A stretch of 64,000 bases of DNA, from NCBI GenBank assembly GCA_030141605.1, contig JAQGDQ010000505.1, positions 1 through 64,000 of the forward strand. Direction: 5' to 3'. Shown here one piece after another: positions 14,701 through 26,934 of this stretch; the stretch's first letter is position 1; each line of letters opens with the position of its first letter. Source of the DNA: Tubiluchus corallicola (taxonomy: Eukaryota; Priapulida; Priapulimorpha; Priapulimorphida; Tubiluchidae). The position numbers and the translations under genes were made by a program. Under the pieces are notes generated by a model. It was not told the origin of the DNA. It searched no databases and saw nothing but the letters and a program-made list of their open reading frames with translations.

Positions 14701-17700
14701 AGTTTTTCATCTGAAACGGTGATTGTGCTCCTGAAAGAGAAAATTTTCGATGTTTATGCAGGCGTGGATAGTGGTGGGGGTTCTTACAGCAAGTGCTGGT
14801 GCTAGTGGTAATGCTAATCAGTTGTAACACTGCCTCTTTTAACGCGCTATTGTGATGATTGAAGGAAAATGGTTGTACTTTGTGATCGACAGTAACCGAA
14901 AGTAGTAATTCAAACCCCAGTCCTCTAGGTTAGTTGTAGCTCATTCGCACATGAATCAACTTCCCAGCTTCTTTACGACAAAACATGTATAGGAACGGTT
15001 GTTGAATCGATGCTGCTAACATATAAAGTTCTTTATTAACTAGTACCGGCTTCATTTTGAGCAATTCGCTTACAACCACAAATGACACTCCAAATCAAGT
15101 TGAGTGTTCAAGTCATGTATTGAGCCAACACAACTAAATACGTCAACAGTCCAAGAGTTCTAATTAAAACGTTGTGCAGTTCACATTTTTGGAGTTTGCA
15201 TACACTAGGCCAGTGATTCTTTCTTTATTGCAAATGGTTCGTAAATTAAATTAATTAACGATTACTCGCCTGCTTCTTTATTTGCAGATTAGTCCAATGC
15301 ATCTGGTGTCAGCAGCGGTAATGTCGGCTCCTGCGGCTCTAGCGATCTCCAAGCTTTCATACCCGGAAACGGAAGTGTCAAAAACAAAAGAGATTGCTGA
15401 CATTGCTACTTCAGATCAGTAAGAGTATTAACATTCAGACTCAAAGAATAAGCAAAAAACAGATTGTATTTACTCCAAAACATGCCCTTGGCTACTGAAT
15501 TAAATAACTGAATCAGTTCCCGAAGACTGAAGAAGAAATTCATCCATGGCTAGCTAAACAAGACAATCTTACTGCCACTAATGCAAGCTATATCCAATAT
15601 CTAAAAAATATCTAAAAATACCGTACAATAGTTCTTTGAAGGCATAAACAAAAAACACTATGAAGATGTGATACAAGCTTATATAATTAGCATTACCAGT
15701 TGTATAAGCGCAGATAAAATGCAATATTCAGTGAACAGTATTGTGCACTTTCGTACTAGCGAACGTAATCACGAAACTAATTTAACTTTTCAGGTCTGAA
15801 AGAAACATAGTGGAAGCTTTGTCAAATGGAGCATCAAATTCTGTTAAGATCGTGGCAAATATTTCGGTCAATTTAATCGCGTTTATTTCATTCCTAAAGA
15901 TGGTAAATTTTGCTCTCGGGTGGCTTGGAGGAATGGTTGGATATGACCAATTTTCCTTCGAGGTAAAAACTGATGAAGTGATGAAGTCATCTACCTACAT
16001 TGTAAAATGAAGGTGGCACTCACAAGAACATTGACTGAATAGTTAACCTGACAAGTTGTAGTAGCATATGAATACCCAATAATCTTGTAAATTAGCAGAT
16101 TTTTTACTGATTTTCACAAATCAACAACACACTGTCACTGTATAACAAATAGTACTAAATTTAGTTTTAAGCAGTCCACAATCACATTGCATTATTGCTG
16201 GGAAGATGTTTGCACTAACACTGCTACATACGTCTCAATTCAATGTCATTGCAAGTCAATTTCTACATAAAATTTCAAAACGAGTGTACAGAACATGCAA
16301 AAATCACAATGTGCTTTCAACTTACTCTGGCAGGGAACAAACTTCTATGTGTTGTGCCGAAATACAGTAGGCGCCGCTTAATAGACTCACGTTGATAGAC
16401 ACAATCGCTTAATTGACTCAAAAACACCTGGAAAGGGCCGCTTCTATTCAAATATACTTAAAAACTATCGGTAATTGAGTCAAATAACTCCGCATAATTG
16501 ACTGAATATTTTTTCTTCACCTACTTAAAATGAAATATTTGTAGGTGCCAAAACAGCCTTTCCTACTTTTATGTCATTTTTACTTTCCCTTTGTGCACTA
16601 TGTATGCAGAAACAATCATGTTAAGTACCGTTTTGTTTGTAAGCAGGTACGTTTATCATGCGCTAATACGCTAGCGTAGCGGTTTTGCTTTTCTGGAAGC
16701 TAAACATTTAATCACTTGCCTAGCGGGTTCCTTTTGATGCTCTCGTTGCAAATCAGGCTTTCAAGCTTAACGAGTTAACAGTCAAAGGTGCAGACGATTC
16801 AGAACTGTTTTCGTCACGCACAACAACAGATTTTCAACGTTTTTTAACTACGAGTACTTTGCGGGCCAACTTCTTCGCGAGAAAATGAAGCAGCCGACTT
16901 TGAAAGAATTTTTGCAAATAAGCAGACTTAGAAGGCTGTGATTTAGAAAAGTATGCTTTTTAATTTATTGCTAGTTCACTTATGTAAATTAATATTTTTT
17001 CTAATTTTTAACTGCTCAAAGGAATTTAGGCAATACTTCGTTTCTAAAATTCATTAAAAACCTTTGCAGTGCATAGTAAGCTAGTGACTCATACACGCCC
17101 TATACCAGTAATAATACACCCATTGGTTAATAGGTTCAGTCGGTTAATTGGATCAAAACATATCGGTCCCAAAGTGAGTCTATTAAGCGGCGCCAGTAGT
17201 CAAAGAACGTTAAATGTACCGAAATTATATTTCAGCACAGCTGATATTGTGTTTGTTAGAAACTCTGTGCACTTCATTTCTTAAACGCCAATAGAACAAA
17301 CTAGTATTTAGCTACTAAATATCATATGGTGCATGTGGTTCCATCATTTTTGCAGATAATCTGCTCATACGTGCTTAAGCCAGTGCCCTTTCTCATGGGA
17401 GTCGACTGGAAAGACTGCCAAATCGTGGCCGAACTCATTGGATTGAAAACCTTCTTAAATGAGTTCATAGCATACCAAAAGCTATCTTACTACGTGGAAG
17501 CAAAGCAGTTGTCGGTAAAACTAGCATAACTGTAATATAATCTAATAGGTACTTGTAAGTCCTCTATGGAAAGAATTAGATGCGACACATTTCCAAGATA
17601 ATAAGTAATGCCTTTAACAGGGTGCTAGACACTCGATTAACTTTCATTTCAGCAGCATTTCAAGTATTGTACAGTAAACTGAATCATTAAACTGGCATTT

Positions 17701-19509
17701 AGATATTCCACTACACCAGTCTAAAATCTTTTATTCAAGTGACAAAGTAGGGAAAAAACACAAATATCTACTCAGACATATCCTTCTTAACTTTGGCCCA
17801 AAACAAAGAATGAATCGTGAATTTAAGGCTCTAAGCTAACGAGTTCTACAGACACTTGCACGGTCCAGATGGCGTGGGATGTGGGCAAGTCTAGGTGAGC
17901 AGAGCTGCATGCATTTCCTTTACATACCCATATTGTTTTACATCCTCACACGCATCACGGTCAGGTAATATATATCACGCCCAAAACTGAATAAGCTGTG
18001 TCACATCCCTTCAGCTTCAATTCAAAACTGTGTCTCTGCAATGGCTTTCTACTGGTATCCCATTTATAATAAATCTCGATCTGGCAGTTTAAAAGGAAAG
18101 GCAATAGATCCTAACACCATCACTTAACAATGCATTGTGCTTTGTCATTTGAAAGATGTGCCATTTATCTTCTGTAAAATTGATAAACTTCTGATTTGAG
18201 CTTACCACATTGCCACAGCGTGTTGTAGCTTGATAAGAAGACAGCACCTGTGACCAGCAGGCAGCAAAAAACATCAGCATGATAAATTCTAAGCAGTTAC
18301 TTGACCTGTGGGCATTAGTTTACTAGATTTGCCAAGAGACGGCCAAAGTTTCATCGAGAACATAGTAAGAATAGGGCAACACTGTTCTGCAGGCAAAACA
18401 CAGCTGTAAGGATGCTTAATGTAGAGGATGCAGGATTGTTGAAGGTGTCATCTTTTATAACTTAAAAATGCTTCATATTACTTGGTGGTTATGTGATTAA
18501 AGTTATGACATTGCAGTCTAAACTTGCTACATACAATCACCAAACTACTAGTATTAATCTTGTATTTCAGCACAGGTCGACAGTAATTGCCACTTATGCT
18601 CTATGTGGATTCTCAAACATTGCAGCTATAGGAGTATCACTGGGATGTCTAGGCAGCATTGCACCAGAAAGAAAAGGTGATGTGGCCGATCTGGGTGCGA
18701 GAGCCCTAGTATCGGGAACATTAGCATGTTTCATGACTGCAACAATTGCAGGTATTAAACATACTACAGGGTGTCCATAAAGTCTGGGTACATAGGGGAT
18801 TTTACTATTTATTTATTTGTTGGATTTTACTATTTATTTATTTGTTTTTATTTTTTCTCCTCAGAAAGAAAATGGCTTTATCTAAGGAGGAAAGAATCGT
18901 TTTGGTACTCTTAAGTGGACGAAAAGGATGGTCTTATCGTAAAATTGCGGAAGAATTTAACCTTCGACACCCTAATCGTCAGCCTATTTGTTTTACTGCC
19001 ATCGGGAAATTGGTCAAGAAGTTTAAAGAAACAGGCAGTATTACATCGAGTTCACATGAATTTCGTAAAACGCATCAAATTATGCATTGAAAATGATGGA
19101 AATTCCATCATTTATCAACATCAAAATTGAATAAAACTGTTTTATAAAAAGTATTTGTTTTTACTAAGTACCCACACTTTATGGACACCCTGTATAATAG
19201 TAAAGTTTGTACAATAGCACTCTGACTCCAGTATCTGCAATAGTGCCACATAACCCATAAGGTGGCAGTGGAAGCCTAATTCCATCTATTCTTGTACATG
19301 GAAAAGACCAAACCTCGACTAACTGCTATTTCCTTTTTCTCAGTGTTGTTATACCTATGTAAATTCTTCTCAATGGTGACTGTGTTTAACTGTTTCAGTT
19401 TGCTATTTTCTGTAATTTCTAAAGTTATTATAGCAATTGTAACACTCACATTTCAGTTATTTTTGTGAATGTTCCAGGCCTTCTGATCACATCCGAATCA
19501 CAAGCATAG
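8800..19509 (+). CDS. Concentrative (sodium-coupled) nucleoside transporter, SLC28/CNT family
   Basis: Plasma-membrane carrier that imports nucleosides using an ion gradient. Eleven coding exons join without any phase conflict: 8800-8889, 11287-11666, 11906-12053, 12774-12968, 13310-13471, 14572-14697, 15288-15418, 15794-15962, 17356-17514, 18571-18751 and 19478-19509, giving 590 residues plus TAG. Family signatures include [33 protein letters not shown]-x-TEAP (320-329), [10 protein letters not shown] (349-358), [26 protein letters not shown] (in exon 9) and [18 protein letters not shown]. The ATG at 8800 has A at -3 and is the only Met that leads in frame to the first donor. In the pocket, Gly324-Leu325 and Ser358-Met359 stand at the positions that set purine or pyrimidine preference in human CNT1/CNT2. 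The C-terminus stops about 10 residues after the last helix, much shorter than in vertebrate CNTs. A transposon sits just past the exon 10 donor. Confidence 0.95.
8968..11286. other. Transporter intron 1, no gene recognised
   Basis: The 2.4-kb first intron (8890-11286). It holds a C-run at about 9342-9351, two adjacent copies of a cggcacgggacagtcag-like block near 10320-10362, and a stretch at about 10590-10670 that resembles 39925-40010 and may be the end of a shared retroelement. No coding exon of the transporter is needed here, because the phases of exons 1 and 2 already agree. Confidence 0.5.
13100..13168 (-). repeat. Dispersed repeat with a TTAGGG-type core, copy 2 (inverted)
   Basis: Read on the minus strand, this gives gtgaagcggattagggttag, then gggtatttaaat, then aattgtgaacttcttccc. 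These are the same ordered blocks as at 3350-3450, with a two-unit core instead of about six. It lies in the transporter intron between 12968 and 13310. Confidence 0.8.
14287..14450. repeat. Degenerate gagtc/aagtc pentamer repeat
   Basis: Dense, imperfect reiteration of agtc, gagtc and cgagtc motifs over about 160 bp of transporter intron, 120 bp upstream of the acceptor at 14571. It looks like a decayed pentanucleotide satellite. No coding or RNA signal is seen in it. Confidence 0.7.
16363..17198. mobile_element. Non-autonomous pogo/Tigger-like DNA transposon
   Basis: The left end, ggcgccgcttaatagactca, is repeated inverted at the right end (about 17176-17196). A TA dinucleotide occurs beside both ends, as expected for Tc1/mariner/pogo insertion. 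The interior of about 800 bp carries no intact transposase. The CAGT-start, GC-rich inverted terminus followed by an ATTGACTC-type stretch recalls pogo/Tigger ends, but that subfamily name is inference. It lies between transporter exons 8 and 9. Confidence 0.7.
18767..19192 (+). mobile_element. Deleted mariner/Tc1-like transposon with remnant DNA-binding domain
   Basis: Inverted ends cagggtgtccataaagt and actttatggacaccctg flank a 426-bp element, with TA on both sides as target duplication. An ATG at 18872 opens a 72-residue frame: [16 protein letters not shown], then [11 protein letters not shown] and [15 protein letters not shown]. This is the N-terminal helix-turn-helix of a mariner/Tc1-group transposase. 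The catalytic DDE/D part is gone and the frame ends at 19090, so this is an internal-deletion derivative. It begins 15 bp after the transporter exon 10 donor at 18751/18752. Confidence 0.9.
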
Positions 19510-20038
19510 TCTCGATGGCTAAAGAGAAAGGCACAAAATTCAACCAGTATTGTAACAATGGATATTACTGGTAATTATTATCATTAATGTACTGCGTATA
19601 GCACATATCTAACTAATTTATGTATATATACATATATATATCTGCATTGCAAGTCGACCTCCAGACAGGAGCTTAGCTCATTATTAAACACAATCCTCTA
19701 TAAAGCTCTATAAAGAGACAGTGAACCACCACCAGGTGTGAATTAGCCATTTATGCATGTATATACATCGTCACTCAGGGCGAAGCAGTATGGCAGATGG
19801 TACCACTCAGAACAAATTTTCTTGGCGATTGTCCATCCATTAACTAGTCAAGTCTAGTATAGCTTCAACTGACATCACCATCATTACAGGTACTTGACTA
19901 GTGCACTTGGTACCCTCCAAGCAAAAACAAATGATGTAGATTTTATTAAAAGGGACGAAGCACCAAGGTTAAGAGCATTAAGGCAACTCCTTACTGAATG
20001 TTTTGTTCTTTATACAAGGCAAAAATTATATTATGACT

Positions 20039-20044
20039 AATAAA
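20039..20044 (+). terminator. Candidate poly(A) signal of the transporter gene
   Basis: AATAAA lies 530 bp downstream of the transporter stop codon on the same strand. The laminin gene ends on the other strand about 80 bp further on, so the two 3' ends abut or overlap. Confidence 0.5.
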
Positions 20045-20117
20045 CAATTCTGCCTAAATTTGCCTTCATGTGGTATTATTATTGAGACTCCAGTGTACCA
20101 TATTATTGGAATCCAGT

Positions 20118-20123
20118 TTTATT
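20118..20123 (-). terminator. Candidate poly(A) signal of the laminin gene
   Basis: TTTATT on the plus strand gives AATAAA on the minus strand, 617 bp past the laminin stop at 20740. With the transporter signal at 20039 this makes the two genes converge within about 100 bp. Other variant signals nearer the stop cannot be excluded. Confidence 0.4.
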
Positions 20124-20739
20124 GTCAGTATGATTCAAATGATGCAATAATGAAAAAACCATAAGACTTTTTTTCAAGTCTTACATCGGTGCAGTTACAC
20201 ATATTTCTCATGCTATCTAATGGTAAATGATAATACGACTTGCAAATAGAATATCGGATAAACAAAAAAACATCTATTAACAGAAAATGTTCTCAAATGG
20301 TGTACAATGGTTTGGAAAGTCTCCGATAACTTATAACAGGCAGCCCACTAACATAAGTGAAAGAAAATGCTTTCTAAGTTAACAAAAAATGAAGGAATAT
20401 CTTAATTGATCAATTGCTTTTCATGCGAAAATGCACTGCAGCTGCACGAACAAAAATAAACAAACAAGATAAAAATACATATTTATCTATGCTCAGATCT
20501 ATACTGTATCTGTTCACCGGGAAATGGCTGACTGACTGAATCATTGAACGCAAAACAACAAACAAACAGAACGTTCTGTGTATTAACTAAAAATGTAAAA
20601 CATTTGCTCAGCCATGTCACCTAGTAGAGCTGTGTGTTCATACTTGTCAAAAGATGAAAACTGGGAATAATTCGACATTGTACCAATCCAAACACAATCC
20701 ACCTGCGCATGGTGACGTTTTTCTTCATACAGATCATGT

Positions 20740-23700
20740 TCAATTCATATCACATGACTGTGTTGGAGCTTCCAAGGAGCATCTGCTGGTCTTATACAAA
20801 GACATGGCAGTTATGTCATACAATCTGAAAAAGAGGCATGCCAATCATATTATCGAAAACAGTACACATTATGATCAATACTAAATTATATTTGCTTAGC
20901 TACAATCAAGTTCTACTTACTCGTTGTTGACAAATATGTGCCTGATATCACCTACAAAAGCATTACTCATTGTGGATGATCCGACATCTGCATCACCGAA
21001 TATCAGGTAATGACCAGATTCAAATGTTGGCTGCTCCAACGTGGGTAAATCTACTGGTTGTACCATGTTATCCAAGTTAAGACGAACAGTGAAACTACAA
21101 GAACAATAAATATGTTTTAAAATGAAACATATTTATCGCCGAGTTGTTGCAACTTCAAAGTCAGAAACAATTTTTGGTCAAAACTGACTTTGTGTGTGCC
21201 GGTTTTATAGATTAAATTCAATTACTGACATTTTTGATTGAAAATAAATGCTTTTTTATTCTTCACATTTTTCAGATACATGTAATGCTTTTTGTAAACA
21301 TTACTATTTAAAAATGCCTTATGGTCTTAATATACCTTAATATATCTTTGTCAAACAGAAACAGTTTTCAAACATTTTGGCAGCCAAAAAATTGTAGCGT
21401 AAAGCCTGTCTGAGTATTTATGGCAAAGAAATGGTGAGTTCACAATTTGGGTAGACAGGGTATGCATTGATTCTCTATTGCTTCATCTGCATTATTGCTG
21501 GGATCATTTTTCTCGTTTAAACCATCACTTATTGCGGAAAGTCATCACTCATTGTGCAACAATCTTCAATGAGAAAATAAGCTTCTCTCGTCAGCATCCC
21601 TCAATGAGAAAAAGGCTCTCTTGTAAACTGATGAGTCACTTATTTTGATTCGTAACAGTTTCGTTCACACAGGTTATTTCTCTTGTTGAAGGACGGCGTG
21701 TCACCAAGGCCATTTAGTGCCTTTTATCAGAGAAGTATCCTTGATAATGAATTAGTTTTCAGCACAATCAGAACTATCAAAATTAGGTAGGCCTTGTTGC
21801 CGAATGGTTGATACCACATCACAAAGCATCAAACTGCTTTTAAAAAGAAAACATTTGAATTATACATTCTTTAAATATAAATAAAGTTCCAATAAAAATC
21901 CCTAAAGGCCATTCACAGTGTGTTCTAACTTTAAAGCTGTAATGACGAACATTTTCTGTTATTTGACAGTCGCGTGTTCATAGCGAAGCGTTAACGCCAT
22001 AAATATATTTTTGCACAAGCTAAGCTACACATAGTGTCAGAACATATCTTTTTAGTGCCGGTACATACTTAAACAGAAGTGGCAGTCAATCAGTAATGCC
22101 ACACAACCTTACGAATACATTGGTTGTTACAAATGGCAAAATATCAGCAGCATAAATTGGCTGATAACTGTGTTTTCAAAAGCATGCCTATCAACTTACT
22201 TCTTAGCATGATCAATTTCAAGAAGCAACGTGTGCCATTCTACGTCTGACAGTCGCGGATAACTTGGGATGTCAACTGAAATTCTATGACCATGCCAAAC
22301 GAGCAGTACTACACGACTATCCTGCAGAACCACTCTAATGCTCAAATCCTGAATATGGAATAGGACAAAATGTGTGTTAATATTATGCAGAGTTTATATA
22401 AATAGATCGATAGACTGACAGATATCTAGACATACGTTCCCACTGTTAAAGCTCCAGTGATTTCACTGTTCTTGATAATAAGCCTTTTCACAGTTCCAGC
22501 GATTAATGACGATCATGAAAGGTCAAAGGCTAACTGTACCAGACAAAGCATTTGTGTACACTTGACAAGGCCTCACAGCCCATGGTGTTGTAATAGTAAC
22601 ACTTTTAACAGCTAGCTAGAACTTTACCTAGTTCATTTTTTTGCTCCCATGCAAGATCCTGCTAGTAAATCACACTACGCACAGACTAATGCATAACTAA
22701 GCAAAGTCCACGTAAAACAACTAAAGCTGCTGAGCTGATACGGCAGACGGCTTTGCCTTACACACATCACGTGACGATTGTAATCAAGACGTGATGTTGT
22801 GGTACACTTAACCTTTGACCTACAACAACTGTGCGTGCGCACAACGAAACTGTGAAAAGGCTTATTGTTTTAACAAACAAAAGATCGCAGTCTAGTGCCG
22901 AATCATATTTACGCTAGTAGAAATAATGTTAAATGTTAGATACTCCTAGCATCAGTACAAACCCACAATCACTACAGTCCTCATGAATTTAGAAAAATGT
23001 AAATCCAAAGACTGTGGTCGTGTGAATTAGAGCAAGAATATTTCGGATACAAGCATTAGTTTGTCGGACGAACTAAGCCGACTGGCCATTTGGGTTTAGC
23101 TAATACGAAAAAATTATACATAAATTATTTATAGAAATGTTTAAACAAAAACAGTTTTTTGTCTTTATGCTGCTTGTGCCTTGACTTTGCCATTATATCT
23201 TCATTTTACTACTTTTTTCATGCTGTGGCGCCAGCTGTCACAGCTGCTGATTGAGTTTTGCATTTTATCTTTTTTTAATTTTAAACTGTGATTAAATTTT
23301 TCCAAATATCGTGGACATTAATTTAAACTAGTAAAGGCCTTACAAAAAATTTTGCATGTAAATCCACTTACAATAAATAATGTGGGAACATCTTGCTTAG
23401 TGTTCATTTATTTATCTAACGCAAAGCCAGCAGCTTTCACTGAATTAAAGTTATACGCAGAGTACAATGGAATGACATCAGAACAATGCAAGTTTTCTAA
23501 GCGTATATCGCCTGAAATGGAACCTCCAATCAACTCGTAGGTGCTCCTTCTGGTGAACAAAACAGACATGCATCATCATGTAGCCCTGTTCCTGCTCCTC
23601 TTTGTAAAGAGTGGTCTAGCTTCTTCTGAGAGCCCAACCATGCACAGCCATAATGTTTTTTCTACAGGGTGTTTGGTCAAAATATCAAAAAAATCGATAG

Positions 23701-26700
23701 GAGTTTGGTCCGGGAAAACGCCTGTTGCGGGAAGCCGTCGCCCTCCCGCAAATTCTAAATACTCCTACTACACCCATCGTTGAATGGCCTATTCAACTAT
23801 TATAGGCACCATGTCTGGCACATTCCCATGCTCTAGAAATAAGAGGCATAAATTTCGCGAAAAACGGGCAAAAAAGGGCCTTGGAGGTTTTTCGCCCTCT
23901 CGTTCCTCGATTTTAAATTAGCTTGTTTTAAATACTGTAATACACTACTAACTAGTAGCTATAGAGAATGGTAACCGAGAACTTTTAAAAAATACTATAA
24001 TACATAATACTGACATGTCAGTTTTAACTCTTCGTACAGCTCACAAACCTTTTTAATTGCATAGAACAGTAAGAACCCATTCTTCTGACACGTCCGAAAT
24101 GAAAATGCTACAGAGGAAATCAAAGTCCTTGAGTTGATATCCACTTTAAAGGATCGCTTCAATGAGTGATGTCGCCAGCCATGAAGTCGCAATGGAAGAC
24201 TTATGCAAGCTGCCTGAGCTGAATAAAGAGCCTAGAAATTTGATTTTTCTTATTAGCGATGAAAATTTCACAGTTTTTCCAAGAAAATAATAATGTGTTT
24301 TATCAAAATAACAAAATCTGCATAACGGTTTGCCTATTAGTCACTCTGATTAAGTGTTTTCATCTTAGTCTGAATACTTGCTTACAGCTATTTTGATGTA
24401 TTACAAAAATTTTTTGGCAATTATAAGGCAAAAAAGTTAAATTCAAAAATTTGAAAGTTTTGCTCATGTTGGTCATTTCACATTAATGAGTAACCGAAAA
24501 AAGCTTTAGTTAAATCAAACCAACTCAGAATAAAAATTACACTTAAATCATTCTAGAAAGCGAAAATGAATTTACAAAATATAACAAGGAAACAAATATA
24601 AAAAGTTATTACTGCTCTCTAGTAAAATAATACCTCTGCACATGTTCTAAAATCAACATTTGCAGCACTGATATAATTGACCAGATCAATAGTTTCCTCT
24701 CCAAAACCAACTTTTGCGATGCAACCTTCAAAACTGGAGCTGTTCGAAATACCACTGCAAATAAAAAATGGCAAAAGAGTGACCAAACACTTGACACTCT
24801 TAACACATTTTAATCTAATTTTGAACCATTATAATCAAATGCAACTTGTTAATTAATAATTCGAAATGACGCAGAGAAAAATGAAATGAAATAAAGTTAC
24901 GTATATTAAAGAAGATTATATTTAACATCCTTAAGCTTTAACGCCTATCCACATTTGAGATACCAAAGATGCTTCAGATTTGTTGAAAACCATTGTTAAC
25001 ACATTTGAACTACTTAAGTCCACATTTGAGTTACCAAGACACATTTGAGTTACCTAAATCTACATCTGAGTTAACGCAGGTCTATATAAGTACAAGTACA
25101 AGTACAAGTACAAGTACAAGTACAAGTACAAGTACAAGTATAAGTATAAGTATAAGTATAAGTATAAGTATAAGTATATTTATTTCCACTCTGCATCTAA
25201 CAATAGTAATAAAAATACAGATAATTTCACTGAAGTAAATATAAATATAAATGCAGTATTATCCAGAAATTACAAAATGCAGCATATATATGTGCAAATT
25301 ACATTACAGAATAATTTTGATGCATACAGTTTGAGCCTAAAAGCATAGTTTGACAGGCCAAACTGTATGTGGAAATCTTAAAAAAAAGATTAATAATTGA
25401 AATAATGAAATAATGATAATATATACATAAAAGTGGGGGGGGGAGTAGTGAATGAAAGATGAAATGGAGCGAGAACTATGATTATAAAGTGTTCAGTAAC
25501 CTGTTGAGCATAGTCACGTTTTATTAAGATTACTGTGGAAAAAGAATGCAGGTTATTACCATTATCAAATGGTGTTACTCTCAATACTTTTGAAATATTT
25601 CTTTTCTGACGGTTTTTTTAAAAATTGAAAGGGAGTGACTACATTTTGAATTGCGGCTTAGTCTATTCCATAGGACTGGTCCCATATAGCTAATGAAATG
25701 TTTTGCCATATTTGTTCTACAACGTCTTGGTATATTTTCATTATGTCTGGTATTGTATTTTTTACATTTAGCTTGACTGGATTTTCAAAAAAAGTTGGAA
25801 ATAAGTTGTTGTTGGTTCTATACATGTATATACATCCATTAAAATTAATAACATCATCCAGAACATGTAACACATATACAACGCAACATAATGGTCCAAC
25901 GGCATACTGCAGAAGTAGGCAAATGAAGCCAAACATTTATGGCTTCAAAAACACAAAAGTTAGTAAAATCGATATACACTGCAACAACCAGCCAGGATTT
26001 TTAACCAAGAGCTTGAACACACATTGCCTTTCTTGGCAAAAATAGTTACTTCCCATAAAAGGCTTGAAAATAAAAATTATTGACAAAGTTACCATCGCTG
26101 CACGAATTTGTGCTAAAGCAAAAGTATAAAAAGCGTGCAAATAATGTTTGCAATATTCCTAACTAAATCATGATCTGTAAAATAAAACTGTGCAAAACTA
26201 AAGGCAAAACAAATGTGTAAACTTACTGGACATTATAATCATAGGCTACTCCACCAACGAACAACCTGTCTAGAGACACATCAGTCGCATTTGGAGTGAT
26301 GACAGCACTAAATGCCCTTTCATCTAACTTTGCACTAGCAATGAGCTTGTACCTCATGATCTGTGAACAAACAAAATATATTATTAAATACAAGTGTGTT
26401 TCACACAATATATAAAGGGGAAAAGATATTAAGAAAAAAAGCACGAATTGTCAATGTAATCTAAAAAAATAAAAAATTTTCAAGTTCAGTTACTAGATTC
26501 ACTATCAAAATGCTCTGATAAGAGAAAATACTTATGCAAAATAATCACACAAAAATAGAACTGTTATCCAGGTTTTGTGTATCTTTTGTGCAAATCATGA
26601 ATATATATATATATTATTAAGTATGTAAACATGTTCCGCACTATACATTAACCAGGTGAACAAACTTCGTTTCTTTAAGTTTCACATCTCCACTAAATTC

Positions 26701-26883
26701 ACTTTTATAATTCACGTTTGTTACTTATCCTCGAGCTTTGAAATTGTCCTACAATAAATTACGTCAGTTTTAATACCTAGTTTTTTATCTGACCTCATTG
26801 CTTTTGTCGTATTTGGTTTCGCGACATTGATTTGTTTTCAAATTACAATTTCACAAAAAGTAAAATTATTATTACTACTACTA

Positions 26884-26934
<51 letters not shown>

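Larger units (their letters stand above)
20740..24213 (-). other. Laminin alpha: LG3 module and C-terminus (exons 32-35)
   Basis: Residues about 1808-1997. LG3 reads KVDINSRTLISSVAFSFRT, QKNGFLLFYAIKK, LSDVEWHTLLLEID, GHYLIFGDADVG and NAFVGDIRHIFVNNE. The final exon, 20824-20740, adds LYDITAMSLYKTSRC and ends at TGA. It has a good acceptor (tttttcag), and its phase fits the gtaagt donor at 20920. Reading through that donor would hit TAA at once. The FxGC cysteine usual at the LG end is replaced by Asp (FVGD). No LG4 or LG5 is encoded further downstream. Confidence 0.88.

Noticed and set aside
14762-14805. Possible extra transporter exon after 14697
   Set aside because: Exons 6 and 7 join in phase without it, and its translation does not match the family.
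20918-20920. TAA stop directly after laminin exon 34
   Set aside because: The sequence there is a strong gtaagt donor. A well-formed final exon at 20824-20740 fits in phase and completes LG3.
24609-24806. 65-codon minus-strand frame over laminin exon 31
   Set aside because: It is the wrong frame. The in-phase reading gives FEGCIAKVGFG, an LG motif.
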